A stretch of 5,723 nt of DNA. It comes from Bacteroidota bacterium. Lineage in GTDB: Bacteria; Bacteroidota; Bacteroidia; Bacteroidales; B39-G9. The notes beneath the pieces were generated by a model. That model saw only the letters and a program-made list of their open reading frames with translations. It was not told where the DNA came from and ran no database searches. Below are positions 1 to 5,123 of this stretch, in pieces (the stretch's first letter is position 1; every line of letters starts with the position of its first letter). The DNA is taken from NCBI GenBank assembly GCA_003648455.1, contig QMPG01000219.1, forward strand, positions 1-5,723. Reading direction: 5' to 3'. The position numbers were made by a program, and so were the translations under genes.

Positions 1-5
1 TAAAC

Positions 6-105
6 CCCAAATTTGGGTACTTCTAATGCGGGATTTCCCGCTTTACTTCCCACTATCCATCGCTAATTCATGCAATTCACTTCGTTTTTGCATGAATAAA
101 GCGGG
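6..105. repeat. Nested inverted-repeat (REP-like) element beside the acyltransferase stop codon
   Basis: Four palindromic features are packed into 100 bases. There is a perfect 12-bp palindrome CCCAAATTTGGG (6-17). A small hairpin has arms GCGGG/CCCGC (28-32 and 37-41). A 10-bp perfect hairpin has arms ATTCATGCAA (66-75) and TTGCATGAAT (88-97) around a 12-base loop. A 9-bp outer pair, CCCGCTTTA (37-45) with TAAAGCGGG (97-105), encloses that last hairpin. The CCCGC at 37-41 can pair with either 28-32 or 101-105, so two alternative folds compete. The outer arm ends at the base before the acyltransferase stop codon at 106-108. No T-run follows a stem in the direction of that gene, so this is not a classic terminator. 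It most resembles a short dispersed palindromic repeat; that family assignment is inference. Confidence 0.6.
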
Positions 106-675
106 TTAAGCTTCTGCTTGAATATTACCTATTGAAAAATTTTCAGGAATCTTTGCCGTAACATCTTTATAACAATTTTTAATCTCAATCATATCATCCT
201 TAATATTACCTGATGGTGTTATTACTTTTTTTATACCCACAACTTTACGCTTATAATCGATAAATGCAACAACAATAGGGACATTAGCTTTTTGAGCAAT
301 ATAATAAAATCCTTTCTTCCAATGAGTTACTTTTTTTCGTGTTCCTTCAGGTGCAATAGCGAGTGCCATATACTCGTTACTATCAAATTTTTCGGTAAGT
401 TGAAAAACAATATTAGCATCTTTGCCTCTATCGACAGGTATTCCTCCTAAATATTTTAAAATGCTTCCAAGTGGGAAAAAAAATAATTCTTTTTTTTGTA
501 GAATGTTTATATTTAAACAAAAAACAGTTGAATATAAACGCCCAATTAAAAAATCCATGGCGCTTGTGTGAGGAGCTACTATGAGTACATATTTTTTTAT
601 TTTAGGTAATTCACCTTCAAATTTCCATCCTAACAGATTTACTAATAATACCCGACTTAATACATTTGTTATCAT
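106..675 (-). CDS. Small PlsC-type lysophospholipid (1-acyl-glycerol-phosphate) acyltransferase
   Basis: This 189-residue protein shows the motifs of the glycerolipid acyltransferase family. The catalytic HX4D block is HTSAMD at residues 36-41 (His36, Asp41). The substrate-binding block GGIPVDR is at 77-83, the PEGTR block at 109-113, and a motif-IV-like VPIVVA at 132-137. Family members transfer an acyl chain from acyl-ACP or acyl-CoA to a lysophospholipid such as lysophosphatidate, on the inner face of the cytoplasmic membrane. The protein is short and has no clear transmembrane helix; a hydrophobic N-terminal stretch (about residues 5-17) and a run around 64-78 could mediate membrane contact. 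The start lies 6 bases after the stop of the upstream TetR gene, with a weak AGAAG about ten bases before ATG, so the two are probably co-transcribed. The exact acceptor cannot be read from sequence. It could equally acylate an ornithine-type lipid or another lyso-lipid. Confidence 0.9.
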   Translation of the reverse strand: MITNVLSRVLLVNLLGWKFEGELPKIKKYVLIVAPHTSAMDFLIGRLYSTVFCLNINILQKKELFFFPLGSILKYLGGIPVDRGKDANIVFQLTEKFDSNEYMALAIAPEGTRKKVTHWKKGFYYIAQKANVPIVVAFIDYKRKVVGIKKVITPSGNIKDDMIEIKNCYKDVTAKIPENFSIGNIQAEA

Positions 676-681
676 AATAAA

Positions 682-1269
682 TTATCTTCTTTTTATTCCG
701 TTAAAAATTATGTCAAAAATTTCGTTAATTTCACTTTCTATAGATGCAATGCTATTTCTTTTAATAAGATATTGATTTTCGAAACCGTTAAATGCAATTA
801 TTAATGCTTGTGTTGAAAGGTCTATGTTATTTATTATCAATTCATCATTTTTAACACCTTCACTTAAAATTGATTTGACAAATATTTTTTCTTGATTTTT
901 AAATTTTTTAGAAATATTTTGAGAGAAATGAAAATATTTAAAATAATCGTTGTTTAATATTTCACTAAAATTTTGTGATTCATACATTATTTTTATTCTT
1001 GTTACAAAAAAATCTTTAAGTTTATAAAAAGAATCTTCTTTTTTATTGACAACTTTTAATAATTCATCTTTTAAATGTTGATATTCCTTTTCAACAACTG
1101 ATTGAAAGATTTCATCTTTATTTTTAAAATAATAATAAATTGATCCTTTTGCTTTTCTAGCTGCTTTCGCTATTTCATCAACAGTAGTTTTTTGGAAACC
1201 AAATTTTTTAAAAATTTTACTTGCTACTTGTAATATTGTTTCTTTTGTTTCTAAATTATTTTGCTTCAT
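682..1269 (-). CDS. TetR/AcrR-family transcriptional regulator
   Basis: The 195-residue protein has the usual TetR length and layout. The N-terminal DNA-binding domain spans about residues 6-55, with the helix-turn-helix in the segment from TTVDEIAKAA (28-37) to KGSIYYYFKNKDEIF (41-55), whose YYYF and KxKDE residues are typical of the family. Residues from about 60 onward form an all-helical ligand-binding and dimerisation domain, too divergent to predict a ligand. It is the first gene of a unit with the PlsC-type acyltransferase (6-base gap), so a role in membrane lipid or fatty-acid control is a reasonable inference. TetR proteins usually repress their own operon, and a matching inverted repeat lies over its -7 box. 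The start is preceded by an A/T-rich leader without a Shine-Dalgarno, as is common in Bacteroidota. Confidence 0.93.
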   Translation of the reverse strand: MKQNNLETKETILQVASKIFKKFGFQKTTVDEIAKAARKAKGSIYYYFKNKDEIFQSVVEKEYQHLKDELLKVVNKKEDSFYKLKDFFVTRIKIMYESQNFSEILNNDYFKYFHFSQNISKKFKNQEKIFVKSILSEGVKNDELIINNIDLSTQALIIAFNGFENQYLIKRNSIASIESEINEIFDIIFNGIKRR

Positions 1270-1294
1270 TTTTAAATAATTTGACTATTTTCGT

Positions 1295-1313
1295 TTTATC
1301 GTACAAAGATAAA
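1295..1313 (-). promoter_or_regulatory. Candidate promoter -7 box with overlapping TetR operator
   Basis: Read on the minus strand, 1311-1304 is TATCTTTG, an exact match to the Bacteroidota -7 consensus TAnnTTTG, 35 bases before the tetR start. I found no -33 TTG at the usual 17-23 base distance. The box is overlapped by an inverted repeat TTTATC-N7-GATAAA (1295-1300 and 1308-1313). A 19-bp dyad over the promoter is the size and place expected of a TetR operator. Autoregulation is inference from position and symmetry. Confidence 0.5.
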
Positions 1314-1442
1314 TAAATTTTGGGAACTATTCATAGTTTATTTTCAACTCAATTAAGAATAAAAAAATGATAGGATTATTGAATTGCTGTTTTCTTATTT
1401 GTAAAATTCTTGCTTTGCTATAAAACTCATAATTCCTCGGCT

Positions 1443-1466
1443 GTCGCAAGCGTCCTCGCTTGTGAC
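1443..1466. repeat. 10-bp-stem hairpin, likely dispersed repeat
   Basis: Arms GTCGCAAGCG (1443-1452) and CGCTTGTGAC (1457-1466) pair over 10 positions, one of them a G-T wobble on the plus-strand RNA, around a TCCT loop. It sits in a G+C-richer patch, unlike the adjacent AT-rich DNA, which suggests an inserted or dispersed palindromic repeat rather than a gene-specific terminator. No T-run follows on either side. Confidence 0.5.
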
Positions 1467-1517
1467 TGTTGATTAACAAGTGCCGGCCAAAATTTGCGTG
1501 TTATGCTGTCCACCGGC

Positions 1518-1607
1518 TGTCATCCTGATCCGACAGCTGGCGGATCAGAATACTTTCATTCACCAATCGTTGTGTTCAAAGAGATGCCGAATCAAGTTCG
1601 GCATGAC
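1518..1607. repeat. Two-hairpin palindromic repeat, copy 1
   Basis: Hairpin A (1525-1548) has perfect 8-bp arms CTGATCCG and CGGATCAG around a CAGCTG core. Hairpin B (1584-1604) has perfect 8-bp arms ATGCCGAA and TTCGGCAT around a TCAAG loop. The same order, spacing type and flanking bases recur in the same orientation at 5576-5657, with paired base changes in the stems. It looks like a member of a dispersed non-coding repeat family. It may also help end transcription, but neither stem has a following T-run. Confidence 0.75.
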
Positions 1608-1626
1608 TCGCACTAACAAGGATTGA

Positions 1627-1664
1627 TTTAATTTTTCCAAATCTTTGAGATTTTGAAAATTAAA
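1627..1664. repeat. AT-rich inverted repeat downstream of the flavoprotein gene
   Basis: TTTAATTTT (1627-1635) pairs with AAAATTAAA (1656-1664). The inner segments 1637-1643 and 1649-1655 add about six more pairs with one mismatch and one bulge, leaving a five-base loop. It begins 26 bases past the flavoprotein stop codon on the minus strand, where a terminator would be expected. After the stem the minus strand reads TCAATCC rather than a T-run, so termination is only possible, not shown. Confidence 0.4.
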
Positions 1665-1690
1665 AAAGAGCGAAATAATCAGTCTCAAAT

Positions 1691-2959
1691 TCACGATTCA
1701 CATTTTTTTACAGCCTCTTCTCCAGCCAGTCGCCCTGTTGAAAAAGCAGCCTGCAGGTTATAACCGCCTGTATCTGCATCAATATCAAGCACTTCACCTG
1801 CAAAAAACAAATTATTAATAAATTTAGAAGACATTGTTTTTTTATCAATTTCTTTTAAATCAACACCTCCTGCAGTAACAATTGCCTCTGAAATTGGTCG
1901 GGCAGATTTAATATCTAAACTAAATTCTTTAAGCCAAACGCGTAGTTTCTTTCTTTCTTTCGCACTAATCTGATTACATAATTTATCTGTTGGAATTCCT
2001 GTAAGTTCAGAACAAATTGGTATTAATTTTAAAGGCAAGAGAGATTTTAAAATTTCTCTAAAATGATTTTTCCCATTATTATTAAGCTCTCGCAAAAGGC
2101 GTGCGTCAAGTTTATTATTGTCGAGTGCCGGTTTTAAATCAATATTAATTTTCACTTTATTGTTGTTTTTTAGAGCATCAACAACAGTTTTACTTAATGT
2201 TAAAATTGTTGGTCCAGAAATTCCAAGATCAGTAAATGTGAGTTCGCCAAAAGCCTCTGTTTTTTTCTTATTGTTTACCCAAACGCTTACTGTAACATTT
2301 TTTAAATTCAGCTCATTTAGTTTAGTACAGAATTTTTGTTCAACCTCAAGTGGAACTAACGAGGGTCGAACAGGAATTATTTTATGACCTACAGCTTTTG
2401 CAAATCTATAACCATCACCTGTTGAGCCTGTTCTCGGGTAAGACACTCCACCTGTTGCCACAATCACAACTTTTGAAAAATACTGTATGGTTCTATTTTC
2501 TGATTTATTAAATACTTTTACCCCATAAATTTTTTCGTCATTTACTAGTAATTGTTTAACTTCACAATTATTTTTTATCTCAACTCCTGATTTATAACAC
2601 CATCTTTTCAAAACATCAACCACATCAAAAGCTTTTTCACTTTTTGGGAATACTCTTCCACCTCTTTCAACAATTGTATCTAAACCAAGCTTGTTAAAAA
2701 AATCAATCAAATCGTTTGAGAAAAATGAAGAAAATGAATTTCGTAAAAATCTGCCGTTATTATTAAAATGTTTTAAAAAATCCGCTAATTCAATGGTATT
2801 TGTAATATTACATCGCCCCTTACCTGTTATGCTTAATTTTCGACCTATACGGTTATTTTTTTCTATTAGAATAGTTTTAGCACCCAACTCTGCTGCTCTG
2901 CCCGCTGCCATTAATCCTGCAGGTCCTCCGCCAATTATTATTATATCGTAATTTTGCAT
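1691..2959 (-). CDS. FAD-dependent oxidoreductase, HI0933/YhiN/BaiN family
   Basis: The 422-residue protein is full length for this family (about 400-420). The N-terminal FAD-binding Rossmann motif is GGGPAG at residues 10-15, with Glu33 (ILIEK) as the likely ribose-binding acid. It is followed by the family signature GRKLSITGKGRCNITN at 39-54, GRVFPKS at 101-107, a second dinucleotide-binding stretch ATGGVSYPRTGSTGDGY at 168-184, and the C-terminal FAD-closing motif AGEVLDIDADTGGYN at 387-401. These soluble flavoproteins are widespread but mostly uncharacterised. They are often labelled aminoacetone oxidase family, and BaiN of gut clostridia reduces bile-acid intermediates. The substrate here cannot be inferred. 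No TAnnTTTG box lies in the 162-base gap upstream, so the gene may be read from the DUF218 gene's promoter or from an unrecognised one. Start ATG follows an A-rich leader with no Shine-Dalgarno. Confidence 0.92.
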   Translation of the reverse strand: MQNYDIIIIGGGPAGLMAAGRAAELGAKTILIEKNNRIGRKLSITGKGRCNITNTIELADFLKHFNNNGRFLRNSFSSFFSNDLIDFFNKLGLDTIVERGGRVFPKSEKAFDVVDVLKRWCYKSGVEIKNNCEVKQLLVNDEKIYGVKVFNKSENRTIQYFSKVVIVATGGVSYPRTGSTGDGYRFAKAVGHKIIPVRPSLVPLEVEQKFCTKLNELNLKNVTVSVWVNNKKKTEAFGELTFTDLGISGPTILTLSKTVVDALKNNNKVKINIDLKPALDNNKLDARLLRELNNNGKNHFREILKSLLPLKLIPICSELTGIPTDKLCNQISAKERKKLRVWLKEFSLDIKSARPISEAIVTAGGVDLKEIDKKTMSSKFINNLFFAGEVLDIDADTGGYNLQAAFSTGRLAGEEAVKKCES

Positions 2960-3015
2960 TTTGTGTTTTTTTGATAATAATTTTCAACTTCTTTAATTCA
3001 ACACTTCTTTTTTAG

Positions 3016-3099
3016 CCGACACTTCCAGGTCTTATACTTTATAACTTTATGAACTTTATAAATCCGACACTTCCAGGTCTTTCAGACACTGGAAGGTCT
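3016..3099. repeat. Direct and inverted repeats built on GACACTTCCAGGTCT
   Basis: An 18-bp sequence (CCGACACTTCCAGGTCTT) occurs exactly at 3016-3033 and 3064-3081, 48 bases apart. The second copy forms a hairpin with the DNA after it. CTTCCAG (3070-3076) pairs with CTGGAAG (3089-3095), and GTCT (3077-3080) pairs with AGAC (3084-3087), giving 11 pairs with a TTC loop and one bulged A. The downstream arm GACACTGGAAGGTCT (3085-3099) is also a direct variant of the repeat, with only its centre inverted. The stretch between the copies holds ACTTTAT three times (3036, 3044, 3053). This is a dispersed-repeat type arrangement in the gap between the DUF218 and flavoprotein genes. No T-run follows the stem on the minus strand. 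Confidence 0.7.
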
Positions 3100-3121
3100 A
3101 TATTTTACAAACCTTTTCCTT

Positions 3122-3775
3122 TTATGGATAAAAGAAAAATTTTGCATATATGTAAGCAATAAAATTACCAATTACTGTCCTAACACCCTGACTTGTAGTC
3201 CACCACTTATCATCTTCAAAATCTTTGTTGTTATGTGCATAAACACCAATAATTATTTTATTGTCAAAAGCTTCGTCATATAATAATAAAGTTCGTCGAG
3301 AATGAGAGCCGAGGGTATATACATTAATTGATTTTATATTTAATTTATTATTGTTAATCCAATTTTTTACTGCAATTGCTGATGCATAAGTTCTGTCCCG
3401 CTTTACATTTTTTGTTGGAATTGCAATTATCTTTGTTTCATCAACGCCCAGTTTTATTAATGTCTGCTTTGAAAGATTAGCAAAGTCTTTATATTCTGAC
3501 AAATAATATCCTTTTAATAATGGCACTCCGGTTGTTACAATAAACTTATAATTATGCGAATTATATTCATTTACAGCATCTTTTAAGGCATAATCGGGCA
3601 ACCAACCTTCAACAACCAATATTTCAGCCTTAACAGGCTTATTTGTTGCCAAAAAAGAATACGTTTTATATTTAAATAAAATAAAAATATTAAATATGAT
3701 TAAGATTATTAATAACCAGGCTTGTAAAGTTAATACCTTAGTTTTTTTCTCTTTAAATAATTTAATCTTACGCAT
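3122..3775 (-). CDS. Membrane-anchored DUF218 protein (SanA/ElyC/YdcF-like)
   Basis: The 217-residue protein has a basic N-terminus (residues 1-13), one membrane helix at about 14-34, and a soluble domain of about 170 residues, probably outside the cytoplasm. The domain resembles the DUF218 fold. A first strand and loop reads ILVVEGWLPDYAL (52-64) and is followed by the helix AVNEY and the strand FIVTTG (79-84). A charged block, RDRTYASAIAVKNWI (127-141), stands where the family has its conserved acid/Thr helix. GSHSRRTLLLYDEAF (157-171) matches the His/Arg helix of the family. SanA, ElyC and YdcF of E. coli belong here; ElyC and SanA affect envelope integrity, but no reaction is established. 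The VEGWLPDYAL version replaces the usual glycine-rich loop and marks a subfamily. The gene has its own promoter and starts 47 bases after the terminator of the preceding gene. Confidence 0.72.
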   Translation of the reverse strand: MRKIKLFKEKKTKVLTLQAWLLIILIIFNIFILFKYKTYSFLATNKPVKAEILVVEGWLPDYALKDAVNEYNSHNYKFIVTTGVPLLKGYYLSEYKDFANLSKQTLIKLGVDETKIIAIPTKNVKRDRTYASAIAVKNWINNNKLNIKSINVYTLGSHSRRTLLLYDEAFDNKIIIGVYAHNNKDFEDDKWWTTSQGVRTVIGNFIAYIYAKFFFYP

Positions 3776-3792
3776 AAGTATTAATTTTTCTG

Positions 3793-3820
3793 CAAAGGTA
3801 ATTTAATTAAATTATTGCAA
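3793..3820 (-). promoter_or_regulatory. Bacteroidota-type promoter of the DUF218 gene
   Basis: On the minus strand the sequence is TTG (3820-3818), 17 bases, then TACCTTTG (3800-3793). This matches the Bacteroidota consensus TTG-N17-23-TAnnTTTG in both boxes and in spacing. The expected start of transcription is a few bases below 3793, giving a short leader of roughly 10-15 bases before the ATG at 3775. The -33 TTG is formed by the last two bases of the preceding gene's terminator T-run plus the next G. Confidence 0.75.
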
Positions 3821-3858
3821 AAAAAATATCTCGAAGCAAAATGCCCTCGAGATATTTT
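3819..3858 (-). terminator. Intrinsic terminator of the HU/SPOR gene
   Basis: On the minus strand, a 12-bp perfect stem (3858-3847 AAAATATCTCGA with 3834-3823 TCGAGATATTTT) encloses a 12-base loop. It ends in eight consecutive T residues (3826-3819). It begins 19 bases after the stop codon of the HU/SPOR gene. Stem plus U-tract in the right orientation and place make this the best terminator in the window. Confidence 0.82.
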
Positions 3859-3877
3859 AAAAATTTTTAGAATATTA

Positions 3878-4957
3878 TTAATAATGCAATACCCAAGTAA
3901 CAATTTCTTGTTTTTTCATTCTTTCAAGCTCATTATAAGCTTCTCTTTCGGTATCGAAAGAAGAATAGCAAACAGTATAAAATCCATTTCTTTCTCCAAT
4001 ATATTCGGGAGTAAAACCTTTTTCGGTAAGTTTATCAATAAAACTCTTAGCATTTGCCTCAATGTTAAAACTACCAGCAACAAGGTAATATTTTCTCGCA
4101 TTGGATTTTTGTACTTTTTGTGTTTGTTTCTTCTCAACCGGCTTTGCTTCTTCTTTTTCTACAATCTCTTCTTCTACTGCAGAAACGGTTGTATCTGTAG
4201 TTTCCTCTGAAGCAATAATAGTTTCAATTGTTTTTTCAGGTTGTTGCTTTTCAACTTCTACAATTTTCTTTTCAGTTTTGGCAAAATATTTATTATTAAT
4301 TGTTTGAACAACATCAAAATAATATACTGACCATGCAATTGCTGCCACAAGAACGACTATTATTGCAACAGGCAAAATAATATTTTTCTTTTTTGTAGTT
4401 GTACTAACTTGTTTATTTTGAGTAGCAACAACTTTCTTTTCTACTTTTGGTGTAGGTTTTGCAACAGGCTCTTTTTTGATAACAGGTTCTTTCTTAGGCT
4501 CTTCTTTTTTTGGATCAGCCTTTTTTATCACTTCTTTCTTTGGCTCTTCTACTTTCTTCGTTTCAACTTTTTTTACTGTTTTCTTTTCTACCTTTTTCAC
4601 TTCAACTTTTTCTTTCTTTTCATCTATAGCAGAGAAATTGATACCACCACGACTATCTTTACTTAACTCACCTAAGTCGGGAATAATATATTTATTGTTT
4701 TTTCTAAATTCCTGTTCAATAGTTTTAATGTATTCTTTAATTTTTTTAACTGCTTCTGTTTTATTAACATTTTCAGTTTTAATAATATGATTAATTAAAA
4801 CACCATCGTTAAATTTCAAAAAATCATTAAAGCTGATTGATCTTTTTCCCTCGCTACCATCAGGGGCTTCTGTAACTTTTACAATAAATGCTCCAAAATC
4901 AGGGATTATTACTCGTGTATGAGTCTTAAGAAGTTCAATTATGTATTTATTCATCAT
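3878..4957 (-). CDS. HU-like (CCDC81-type) / transmembrane / SPOR domain protein
   Basis: The 359-residue protein has five parts. Residues 1-110 hold two HU-like units: ELLKTHTRVIIPDFGAFIVK (9-28) through ISFN, and a second helix pair plus strand, NKYIIPDLGELSKDSRGGINF (88-108, key residues IPDLG). This is the pattern of the bacterial HU-CCDC81 domains. Residues 113-190 are a low-complexity Lys/Glu/Pro linker with repeats of the PKKE type. One membrane helix lies at 192-213. Residues 215-287 are an acidic, Glu/Thr-rich periplasmic linker. Residues 288-357 are a SPOR domain (YYLVAGSF at 290-297, YTVCYSSF at 327-334), which in characterised proteins binds denuded glycan at the division septum. 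The protein would therefore have its HU part in the cytoplasm and its SPOR part in the periplasm. It is a single gene with its own terminator. A role in division or nucleoid-envelope attachment is inference. ATG at 4955-4957 was chosen; the next codon is also Met. Confidence 0.88.
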   Translation of the reverse strand: MMNKYIIELLKTHTRVIIPDFGAFIVKVTEAPDGSEGKRSISFNDFLKFNDGVLINHIIKTENVNKTEAVKKIKEYIKTIEQEFRKNNKYIIPDLGELSKDSRGGINFSAIDEKKEKVEVKKVEKKTVKKVETKKVEEPKKEVIKKADPKKEEPKKEPVIKKEPVAKPTPKVEKKVVATQNKQVSTTTKKKNIILPVAIIVVLVAAIAWSVYYFDVVQTINNKYFAKTEKKIVEVEKQQPEKTIETIIASEETTDTTVSAVEEEIVEKEEAKPVEKKQTQKVQKSNARKYYLVAGSFNIEANAKSFIDKLTEKGFTPEYIGERNGFYTVCYSSFDTEREAYNELERMKKQEIVTWVLHY

Positions 4958-4974
4958 TAATAGACATTTAATTC

Positions 4975-4990
4975 ATTGTAAATGTACAAT
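4975..4990. promoter_or_regulatory. 16-bp inverted repeat upstream of the HU/SPOR gene
   Basis: ATTGTA (4975-4980) and TACAAT (4985-4990) form a perfect 6-bp dyad with a 4-base centre, 17 bases before the HU/SPOR start. It overlaps a degenerate -7-like sequence on the minus strand (TACATTTA, 4986-4979, last base off consensus). A 36-base stretch made only of A and T follows (4988-5023). It could be an operator or a leader hairpin; no regulator is indicated. Confidence 0.3.
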
Positions 4991-5030
4991 TTTTATTTAA
5001 AAAATTAAATTTTTTTTAAAAAAGTTGTTT

Positions 5031-5073
5031 GTTCTTAGTACTAGTTTCATTATATTTTACGTTCTTAATACTA
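5031..5073 (+). repeat. 13-bp direct repeat upstream of the small secreted-protein gene
   Basis: GTTCTTAGTACTA (5031-5043) and GTTCTTAATACTA (5061-5073) match at 12 of 13 positions and start exactly 30 bases apart, close to three turns of DNA. The first contains the palindrome TAGTACTA. They lie about 25-65 bases upstream of the candidate -7 box. This could be paired binding sites for a regulator, but AT-rich DNA makes chance repeats more likely. Confidence 0.35.
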
Positions 5074-5095
5074 TAGATTTCTTCTGTTTACTTTA

Positions 5096-5103
5096 TACTT
5101 TTG
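5096..5103 (+). promoter_or_regulatory. Candidate -7 box of the small secreted-protein gene
   Basis: TACTTTTG matches TAnnTTTG exactly, 20 bases before the ATG at 5124. No TTG lies at the usual -33 spacing. A promoter here would put the transcript start after any ATG upstream of 5096, which supports the ATG at 5124 over the in-frame ATG at 5025. Confidence 0.5.
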
Positions 5104-5123
5104 TCTTAATAAAAAAAATAATT

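Larger units (their letters stand above)
1270..1690. other. Gene-free intergenic region holding several hairpin repeats
   Basis: No convincing coding frame lies in these 421 bases. Nearest the regulator is the promoter/operator (1295-1313). About 1320-1435 is featureless AT-rich DNA. From about 1439 to 1610 the base composition becomes clearly richer in G+C than the surroundings, and this part contains a hairpin at 1443-1466 and a two-hairpin repeat at 1518-1607. An AT-rich inverted repeat follows at 1627-1664, between these repeats and the stop of the flavoprotein gene. The region separates two minus-strand genes, so it must hold the end of the flavoprotein transcript. Confidence 0.7.

Noticed and set aside
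1439..1610. Structured non-coding RNA or tRNA gene in the G+C-richer island
   Set aside because: No cloverleaf or tRNA conserved bases are present, and half of the structure recurs at 5576-5657, which fits a repeat better.
2118..2951. Two plus-strand open frames opposite the flavoprotein gene, at 2118-2387 and 2691-2951
   Set aside because: They are antisense to conserved flavoprotein motifs and show no recognisable protein features.
3016..3099. Possible mini-CRISPR from two 18-bp repeats with a 30-base spacer
   Set aside because: Only two copies, repeat too short, the spacer is low-complexity AT DNA, and no cas genes are present; a palindromic dispersed repeat explains it better.
3108..3115. 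AAGGTTTG on the minus strand as a -7 box for the flavoprotein gene
   Set aside because: The required first two bases TA are only half matched, and it lies about 150 bases from the start with repeats in between.
3815..4790. Several plus-strand open frames rich in Phe, Ser and Leu, and a minus-strand 73-residue frame, across the HU/SPOR gene
   Set aside because: They are out-of-frame readings of the HU/SPOR gene, mostly its Lys/Glu-rich linker; composition is biased and no domain is visible.
5025..5123. Upstream in-frame ATG extending the secreted protein by 33 residues
   Set aside because: It adds a second hydrophobic stretch in front of a complete signal peptide and starts before an exact TAnnTTTG box at 5096-5103, so ATG at 5124 is preferred.
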